Positions 30,494 to 35,198 of a DNA stretch of 35,198 nucleotides are shown here, one piece after another. Origin of the DNA: Prevotella sp. (GTDB lineage Bacteria > Bacteroidota > Bacteroidia > Bacteroidales > Bacteroidaceae). Made by a program: the position numbers and the translations under genes. The notes beneath the pieces were generated by a model that had not been told where the DNA came from, did not search any database, and saw nothing but the letters and a program-made list of their open reading frames with translations. Every line of letters starts with the position of its first letter. Positions within the stretch are counted from its first letter, which is position 1. The DNA lies in assembly GCA_015060485.1 (NCBI GenBank), contig SUYI01000039.1:1-35198 (forward strand), written 5' to 3'.

Positions 30494-32345
30494 TCAAGAG
30501 TCCTTCCGCCAGTCGCGTGTTGTCCTCGTGGTTGCGGACGGCAATGCGCATGTACTGCTTGTTGGGGTCGAGCCCCGGCTTCAGGCTGCAGTCGCGCGTC
30601 AGGATGTTGTGCTGTTTCAGCATGTAGATGACGATTTCGCTGGCCTTGTATGGCGGTAGCACCTCGCAGAGGAAATAGTTGGCCTCGGTGGGCATCACAC
30701 GCAGGAAGGGAACCTTGCGCAGCTGCTGTTCGAAGCTGTCGCGCTCGGCCACAAACTTCGCACAAGCCCGCTGGTAGTCCTTCTCGTGCTTGTTGTAGAT
30801 TTGCATGAAGAACTCTGCGAATGAGTTTAGGTTCCAAATGCTTACCTCTTTCTTTATACGTGCAATAAGGTCCTTGTCGGCCGAGCAGAGAATGCCCAGA
30901 CGCAGTCCCGGAACACCATAGCTTTTCGAGATGCTCTTCATCACCGCCATGTGCGGATACTGCTCCAGCGTCTCGTCGCTCAACAGCGAATTGGTGGCAT
31001 AGTCGCGGCTGAAGTCGACAAACGATTCGTCGACCACCAAACGGATGCCACGTTCCTCACACCATTTGGCCAGACGCAGCACGTCGGCCTTGGAAATGAA
31101 GTTTCCCGAGGGGTTGTCGGGATTGATCAGCATCAGCTGACGGATGTCCTTGTCGCCGAAGAATGCCATCAGGTCGTCCGCCGTGTAGCGGTAGTCCTCG
31201 TTCTGCGGCACGAAGGTCACCTGCTGGTCCTTGTCATATCTGTTCGGATACTCCTCGAACGTCGGGCGGATGAAACCGACTTTGAGGTTTGAGGTTTGAG
31301 GTTTGAGGTTTGAGGTCTCCTCCATCAGCACCTTGATGAGCTCTGCGGCACCATTGCCCGGCACGATATACTCCTCGCTCACACCGAAGCACTTGCTGGC
31401 AATGAGCGTGTTCACCTTCATGCCCGAGGGGTATTCCGTCAGCAGCGTGTCGAAGTTGGCACGCAGCTCGTCCTTCATCCGCCGGCTGGGGAAGTAGGGG
31501 TTCACCAAGTAGCAGAAGTCCAGCATCTGCGGGAACCGCCAGAAACCGCCGTAGCGGCCGTAGTATTTGCGCAGCACGTCCTTCTCGTCGGCAAACAGCG
31601 CCTCGGCAATGTCCAGGTCCTGCTTGTCGTCTATCTCGTACCACTTCTCCCCGCCGATGGGCAGTGCCTTCATGTCGTGGCTGTTCAGCAGCGATATGAT
31701 GCGCAGCACGTTCTCGTAGTACTCGTTGTTGCCCACGGCCTTGGTATAGGCATCCAGGAAAGGCACGTACTTCTGCTGCGAGAACTGGCGGCTCAGCTTA
31801 TAGATGTTCACCGTCTTGTAGTACGAGTCGACGTCGTCGTAGTCGAAGGCGTCCTTCGAGATGAAGTTCACGATGTTCTGCTCGTCGTCCAGCCGTACCA
31901 TCGTACCGTCCATCCATGTCTCGTATTTCGCCACGAGGGCCAGGTTGGGGTAGGGGTTGTCGACAATCATCGGAATCAGCCGTTCGCTGAATATCAGGTC
32001 GCTCTCAATCAACAGCGTGTCGTCCTCCTGCAACTTGTCCTTCACCAGCGCCAGCGAATAGATGTTGTTGGTCTTGTCGTAGACGGGGTTCTCGGCGAAT
32101 TCAATTTTTAGAGGTTTGAGATTTGAGGCTTGAGGCTTGAGGTATGTTGATTCAACATACTCGCGCAGTTCCTTGCCCTTATAACCCACCACGATGATGA
32201 CGCGGCTCAACGGCTGCTTAGACAACTGCCCCAGCAGCCTGTCAATCAGTCGCACACCATTCACGGGGACCATACACTTCGTGTTGTCCTTCGTGTAGTC
32301 GCCCAGTCGGCGCCCCATGCCCGCTGCTAATATAATCGCCTGCAT
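30474..32345 (-). CDS. LicC-like cytidylyltransferase fused to a CobD-like PLP enzyme
   Basis: The 623-residue protein has two catalytic domains. Residues 1-250 are a LicC-type nucleotidyltransferase: LAAGMGRRL (6-14), NTKCMVPVNG with Lys23, YDKTNNIYSLALVK (89-102; NNxYSL is typical of LicC), IESDLIF (Asp116) and WYEIDDKQDLD (235-245). Residues about 270-620 are a fold-type I PLP enzyme closest by eye to CobD, the threonine-phosphate decarboxylase: GNGAAELI, NPDNPSG, VVDESFVDF, SISKSYGVPGLRLG with Schiff-base Lys474, and NILTRDCSLKPGLDPNKQYMRIAVRN. It could make and activate a phospho-amino-alcohol, for example CDP-ethanolamine from phosphoserine; that is inference, and simple transamination is possible. 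Two 7-bp repeat arrays are translated within it (about 68-77 and 344-355). The start overlaps the metG stop by 1 bp. Confidence 0.88.
   Translation of the reverse strand: MQAIILAAGMGRRLGDYTKDNTKCMVPVNGVRLIDRLLGQLSKQPLSRVIIVVGYKGKELREYVESTYLKPQASNLKPLKIEFAENPVYDKTNNIYSLALVKDKLQEDDTLLIESDLIFSERLIPMIVDNPYPNLALVAKYETWMDGTMVRLDDEQNIVNFISKDAFDYDDVDSYYKTVNIYKLSRQFSQQKYVPFLDAYTKAVGNNEYYENVLRIISLLNSHDMKALPIGGEKWYEIDDKQDLDIAEALFADEKDVLRKYYGRYGGFWRFPQMLDFCYLVNPYFPSRRMKDELRANFDTLLTEYPSGMKVNTLIASKCFGVSEEYIVPGNGAAELIKVLMEETSNLKPQTSNLKVGFIRPTFEEYPNRYDKDQQVTFVPQNEDYRYTADDLMAFFGDKDIRQLMLINPDNPSGNFISKADVLRLAKWCEERGIRLVVDESFVDFSRDYATNSLLSDETLEQYPHMAVMKSISKSYGVPGLRLGILCSADKDLIARIKKEVSIWNLNSFAEFFMQIYNKHEKDYQRACAKFVAERDSFEQQLRKVPFLRVMPTEANYFLCEVLPPYKASEIVIYMLKQHNILTRDCSLKPGLDPNKQYMRIAVRNHEDNTRLAEGLLKMKSEE
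31281..31315. repeat. Intragenic heptamer array TTTGAGG, five perfect units
   Basis: Five identical TTTGAGG units lie inside the LicC-CobD-like gene and are translated as TSNLKPQTSNLK (residues 344-355). They sit between the helix GAAELIKVLM and the strand VGFIRPTF of the PLP domain, a place where CobD and HisC have only a short turn. The frame is kept. Confidence 0.95.
32115..32142. repeat. Second intragenic heptamer array, TTTGAGG type, four units
   Basis: TTTGAGA, TTTGAGG, CTTGAGG and CTTGAGG (with a degenerate unit before them) lie in the LicC-like half of the same gene and give YLKPQASNLK (about 68-77), in a loop before the KIEFAENPVYD strand. A 9-bp inverted repeat with one central base (GTATGTTGA T TCAACATAC, 32142-32160) abuts the array. 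Confidence 0.9.
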
Positions 32346-34420
32346 TACCCTACCTGACTTCCGGGTTTCACGTCTTTCGTCGTTGTCACCACGCTGAGGC
32401 TCTCGTCGGCATCGACGGCCGACAGAATCATGCCCTGACTCTCGATACCCATCATCTTGCGCGGAGCGAAGTTAGCCACAAACAGGATGCGCTTGCCGAC
32501 GAGCTCCTCGGGGTTCTCGTAGAAGGCGGCAATACCCGAGCAGATGGTGCGGTCTTTGCCTGACCCGTCGTCGATGGTGAACTGCAGCAGCTTCTTCGAC
32601 TTCGGCACACGCTGGCAGTCCTTCACCAGACCCACGCGGATGTCCAGCTTCTCGAAGGTCTCGAAGTCGACGGTATCCTTCACGGGTGCAGCCTGCTGCT
32701 GAGCAGCTTGATTGGCCTTCTTCGTGGCTTCCAGCTTGTCCAACTGCTTCTGGATGACGTCGTCCTCAATCTTCTCGAACAGCAGGGTGGCTTCGCCCAG
32801 CTTGTGACCGGCCTTCAGCAGGTCTGTGCTTCCCAGCTGGTCCCACTCGAAGCTGTCCATAGCCAGCATCTCGCGCAGTTTCTTGCTCGAGAAGGGCAGG
32901 AACGGCTCGAAGGCAATGGCCAGATTGGCCGTCAGCTGCAGGCAGATATAGAGAATGGTCTCACAGCGCTTGGGGTCGGTCTTCCACACTTTCCAAGGCT
33001 CACACTCGGTGATGTAACGGTTGCCGATACGGGCCAGGTTCATGGCTTCGAACTGGGCGTCGCGGAACTTAAACTGATCGAGCAGCGCCTCCACCTTCTG
33101 CTTCACGTCCTTGAATTCAGCAAGGGCTTGACGGTCAACGTCCGTCAGCTCGCCACAGGCGGGCACCACGCCGTCCCAGTACTTCTTCGTCAGCTGCAGG
33201 GCACGGTTCACGAAGTTGCCGTACACTGCTACCAGCTCGTTGTTATTGCGGTCCTGGAAGTCCTTCCAGGTGAAGTTGTTGTCCTTCGTCTCGGGGGCAT
33301 TGGCGGTCAGCACGTAGCGCAGCACGTCCTGCTTGCCGGGCATGTCCACCAGGTATTCGTGCAGCCACACCGCCCAGTTTCTCGACGTCGAGATCTTGTC
33401 GTTCTCCAGGTTCAGGAATTCGTTCGACGGCACGTTGTCCGGCATGATATACTTGCCGTGGGCCTTCATCATCACGGGGAAGATGATGCAGTGGAACACG
33501 ATGTTGTCCTTACCGATGAAGTGCACCAGCCGCGTGTCCTCGTCCTGCCACCACTGCTGCCACGAACCCCACTTCTCGGGATCCTTCTGGCACAGCTCCA
33601 CGGTGTTCGACACATAGCCGATGGGCGCGTCAAACCACACGTACAGCACTTTTCCCTCTGCACCCTCGATGGGCACGGGGATACCCCAGTTCAGGTCGCG
33701 CGTCATGGCACGCGGCTGCAGGTCCATCTCCAGCCACGACTTACACTGGCCGTAAACGTTCGGGCGCCACTCCTTGTGACCCTCCAGAATCCACTCCTTC
33801 AGCCACTCCTGATATTCGTTCAGGGGCAGATACCAGTTCTTCGTCTCCTTCATCACCGGCGTAGAACCGCTGATGGTCGACTTCGGGTTGATCAGCTCCG
33901 TGGGACTCAGGTCGCGGCCGCATTTCTCACACTGGTCGCCGTAGGCTCCCTCGTTGTGGCAGTGGGGACATTCGCCCGTCACGTAGCGGTCGGCCAGAAA
34001 CTGCTTCGCCTCCTCGTCGTACAGCTGCTCGGTGGTCTCCTCCACCAGCTTGCCCTCATCGTACAGCTTGCGGAACCACTCGGCGGCAAACCGGTGGTGC
34101 GTCTCCGACGTCGTACGGCTGTAGATGTCGAACGAGATGCCGAACTCCTCGAACGACTCCTTGATCATCTTGTGGTAGCGGTCCACCACGTCCTGCGGGG
34201 TGATGCCTTCCTTGCGGGCACGGACCGTGATGGGCACGCCGTGCTCGTCCGAGCCGCCGATAAACATCACGTCCTCCTTCTTCAGACGCAGGTAACGCAC
34301 ATAGATATCTGCCGGCACATACACGCCGGCCAAGTGACCGATATGCACACCGCCATTGGCGTAGGGCAGGGCAGAGGTCACCGTTGTTCTCTTAAACTTT
34401 TTCTCTATCATTTTTTCCAA
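32345..34420 (-). CDS. metG: Methionyl-tRNA synthetase
   Basis: MetG charges tRNA-Met. The 691-residue protein has a Rossmann catalytic core with HIGH at 26-29, the zinc knuckle CPHC...CEKC (Cys151, Cys154, Cys164, Cys167), FDAPIGYVSNT and GKDNIVFH. The signature loop reads DKISTSRNWAVW, so KISTS (342-346) stands for KMSKS. The anticodon-binding helical domain spans about 375-545. After an Ala/Gln/Lys linker, a C-terminal EMAPII/Trbp111-type tRNA-binding domain (about 582-691; FEKLDIRVGLVKDCQRVPKSKKLL) follows, as in dimeric MetG. The ATG at 34420 is used; the internal ATG at 34411 would remove three residues. It heads a unit that continues into the LicC-CobD-like gene. Confidence 0.97.
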   Translation of the reverse strand: MEKMIEKKFKRTTVTSALPYANGGVHIGHLAGVYVPADIYVRYLRLKKEDVMFIGGSDEHGVPITVRARKEGITPQDVVDRYHKMIKESFEEFGISFDIYSRTTSETHHRFAAEWFRKLYDEGKLVEETTEQLYDEEAKQFLADRYVTGECPHCHNEGAYGDQCEKCGRDLSPTELINPKSTISGSTPVMKETKNWYLPLNEYQEWLKEWILEGHKEWRPNVYGQCKSWLEMDLQPRAMTRDLNWGIPVPIEGAEGKVLYVWFDAPIGYVSNTVELCQKDPEKWGSWQQWWQDEDTRLVHFIGKDNIVFHCIIFPVMMKAHGKYIMPDNVPSNEFLNLENDKISTSRNWAVWLHEYLVDMPGKQDVLRYVLTANAPETKDNNFTWKDFQDRNNNELVAVYGNFVNRALQLTKKYWDGVVPACGELTDVDRQALAEFKDVKQKVEALLDQFKFRDAQFEAMNLARIGNRYITECEPWKVWKTDPKRCETILYICLQLTANLAIAFEPFLPFSSKKLREMLAMDSFEWDQLGSTDLLKAGHKLGEATLLFEKIEDDVIQKQLDKLEATKKANQAAQQQAAPVKDTVDFETFEKLDIRVGLVKDCQRVPKSKKLLQFTIDDGSGKDRTICSGIAAFYENPEELVGKRILFVANFAPRKMMGIESQGMILSAVDADESLSVVTTTKDVKPGSQVG

Positions 34421-34439
34421 TATTTTTCTATTTAGGCTG

Positions 34440-34471
34440 CAAAATTACGAAAAAAAATCGGGCCAACCAAC
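34440..34471 (-). promoter_or_regulatory. Promoter for metG and downstream genes
   Basis: The minus strand has GTTG (34468-34471), a 20-bp spacer and a perfect TAATTTTG (34440-34447), 19 nt before the metG ATG. Confidence 0.65.
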
Positions 34472-34498
34472 TCTCCGCCCATTTTTTTCACTCTTCTT

Positions 34499-34529
34499 CT
34501 TGGAGTTTTCGTTATTTTCCGTACCTTTG
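34499..34529 (+). promoter_or_regulatory. Plus-strand promoter without an obvious gene
   Basis: CTTG (34499-34502), a 19-bp spacer and a perfect TACCTTTG (34522-34529) point to the right, away from metG. No open reading frame of useful size follows before the terminator at 34595-34632. Confidence 0.5.
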
Positions 34530-34571
34530 CCTCGGATAATTATTTATTCAACTTTCTCAAGCTCCGCTTGC

Positions 34572-34592
34572 TTCTCACTTCTCATTTCTCAT
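34572..34592. repeat. Heptamer array TTCTCAT, three units
   Basis: TTCTCAC, TTCTCAT and TTCTCAT run in phase just before the terminator hairpin, in the space between metG and the next minus-strand gene. Confidence 0.55.
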
Positions 34593-34594
34593 TT

Positions 34595-34632
34595 AAAAAA
34601 GGCAGCGCCCTTGCGGGGCGCTAACCTTTTTT
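34595..34632. terminator. Bidirectional intrinsic terminator
   Basis: The core stem AGCGCCC (34604-34610) with GGGCGCT (34616-34622) is extended, past a small internal loop, by AAAAAAGG and CCTTTTTT. The A-run and T-run make it work in either direction. It overlaps the last bases of the minus-strand gene that ends at 34631. Confidence 0.85.
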
Positions 34633-35171
34633 AGCTTCCCATCTCGAAGCCGCCCGAGTTGTCGTCGCCGCCGGAGCTCTTGTACAGCGTCTTCGAGGCT
34701 ACCGAGCTGCTCACGCCGTCCTTGATGGCGATGGCCTTGACGGTCGTAGTCTCGTCAACGCGGAAGGGCTGAGAGTACAGCGTGTCGTTGGTGTCGGGGT
34801 CGTCACCGTTCACGGAGTAGTACACCTGTGCACCGTCGGGACCGCTGATAGTCACCTGCGTCGACTCCTCAAACGGACTGGTTCCGCTAATCACCGGAGC
34901 TGCCACGCTGCTCTGCTGGCTCTGTGAGCCGCTGTTCTGCGACCCGCTGTTGCCTGACCCACTGCCGCTGTTCTGCGACCCACTACTATCTTGGTTATCA
35001 CTCCCCTCGCCCGTTGGAGAGGGGTTGGGGGTGAGGCTTCCCTCCTCGTCGCCGCTGGTTGCTGTTCCCTCGCCGTCGGTGGCATCAGCACCCGTCTTGC
35101 TCTTGATGAGCTGCTTGGCCGTTGGCCTGAAGAGTAGAGTTTGTGTTCTGTGAAAGATTAAGTTCCAACAT
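34631..35171 (-). pseudogene. Broken gene: HU-like start, low-complexity linker and chitobiase C-terminal domain
   Basis: The ATG at 35171 reads MLELNLSQNTNSTLQANGQ and stops after 28 residues (35085). The start resembles that of long HU-like (HU-HIG) DNA-binding proteins of Bacteroidetes, as I remember them. A second frame is open over the rest and encodes TAKQLIKSKTGADATDGEG, a Gly/Ser/Asn/Gln linker with SGSQNSGSGSGN-like repeats, and a chitobiase/beta-hexosaminidase C-terminal domain (from VAAPVISGTSPFEESTQVTI to ASKTLYKSS, about 34906-34670), ending GGFEMGS. That frame has no ATG; a GTG at 34906 could start only the last 91 residues. A frameshift near 35120 or loss of the middle of the gene would explain this. 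A sequencing error or a start beyond this window are alternatives, though a TAA lies upstream in the long frame. Confidence 0.5.
35001..35037. repeat. Palindromic repeat element of the LTPNPSPTGEG type inside a coding region
   Basis: CCCCTC (35003-35008) pairs with GAGGGG (35019-35024), followed by a G-rich tail GGTTGGGGGTGAGGC. On the coding strand it is translated SLTPNPSPTGEGS, a peptide I know as the product of a widespread interspersed palindromic repeat in many bacterial genomes. Here it sits in the linker of the chitobiase-domain gene without breaking its frame. Confidence 0.7.
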
Positions 35172-35198
35172 AATTTTTACGTTTTTTAAAGTTTGACA

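Larger units (their letters stand above)
34536..34632 (+). ncRNA. Candidate small RNA of about 97 nt
   Basis: A promoter-like pair (34499-34529) and a strong hairpin with a T-run (34595-34632) frame about 97 nt with no credible ORF. Within it are a small hairpin, CAAGC TCC GCTTG (34558-34570), three TTCTCAT-type heptamers and the terminator stem. No known family is recognised. The terminator alone can be explained by the minus-strand gene, so the RNA depends on the promoter being active. Confidence 0.3.

Noticed and set aside
32708..34435. 575-codon open frame on the plus strand opposite metG
   Set aside because: Its Val/Leu/His-rich product without domains is typical of a reverse-strand shadow of a gene with many GAC, GAG and CAG codons.

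Overview
The window looks like a chromosomal segment from a member of the Bacteroidales, most likely the Prevotellaceae. Upstream regions carry the Bacteroidetes promoter pattern (a TAnnTTTG -7 box with a TTTG or TTG -33 box, usually 20 bp apart) and no clear Shine-Dalgarno sequences. The protein repertoire fits too: a DUF4290 protein, an OmpA-family porin-like protein with the ASPEG motif variant, an acyl-ACP thioesterase in the ilv operon, and secreted GH2, GH53 and GH28-GH43 glycoside hydrolases. No rRNA, tRNA, CRISPR array, IS element or susC/susD pair is visible.

Layout. 1-1850 (minus): the 5' part of pgk and the cobalamin-assembly pair cobU-cobS. 2032-3240 (plus): an OmpA-family protein with its own promoter and terminator, followed by a 21-bp tandem repeat. 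3565-8483 (plus): a GH2 beta-galactosidase-like enzyme and a GH53 endo-galactanase, overlapping by 4 bp, then pyruvate kinase. 8619-13481 (plus): ilvD-ilvB-ilvN-acyl-ACP thioesterase, without ilvC. 22062 down to 13475 (minus): tsaB-DUF4290-murA-rimM-dxr-rseP, with a secreted GH28-GH43 fusion attached as last gene. 22166-25984 (plus): yicC-gmk-nadD followed by two GT2 glycosyltransferases. 25968-32345: surface-glycan genes on both strands (flippase, acyltransferase 3, LicD, opine-dehydrogenase-like protein, LicC-CobD-like fusion), the last two downstream of metG (32345-34420). 34421-35198: a possible small RNA and a damaged gene for a surface or HU-like protein with a chitobiase C-terminal domain.

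How the genes may work together. The most interesting group is 24197-32345. A single 623-residue protein joins a LicC-like cytidylyltransferase to a CobD-like PLP decarboxylase or aminotransferase. The gene after it encodes an octopine/nopaline-dehydrogenase-like protein, and a LicD phosphotransferase lies convergently next to that. This suggests a route that makes a phospho-amino-alcohol, activates it with CTP, perhaps N-carboxyalkylates it, and attaches it to a surface glycan built by the two GT2 enzymes and exported by the flippase. This is inference from domain content and position.

A second theme is structural. Short tandem arrays, mostly with a 7-bp period and some with 9 or 21 bp, sit at many gene junctions, often across a start or stop codon. 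Two arrays of the same 7-mer lie inside the LicC-CobD-like gene, in frame, at predicted surface loops of each domain. Other points are an Asp at the MurA active-site Cys position (predicted fosfomycin insensitivity), two pairs of tail-to-tail overlapping genes, and -7 boxes only 8-9 nt from start codons, implying leaderless or nearly leaderless mRNAs.
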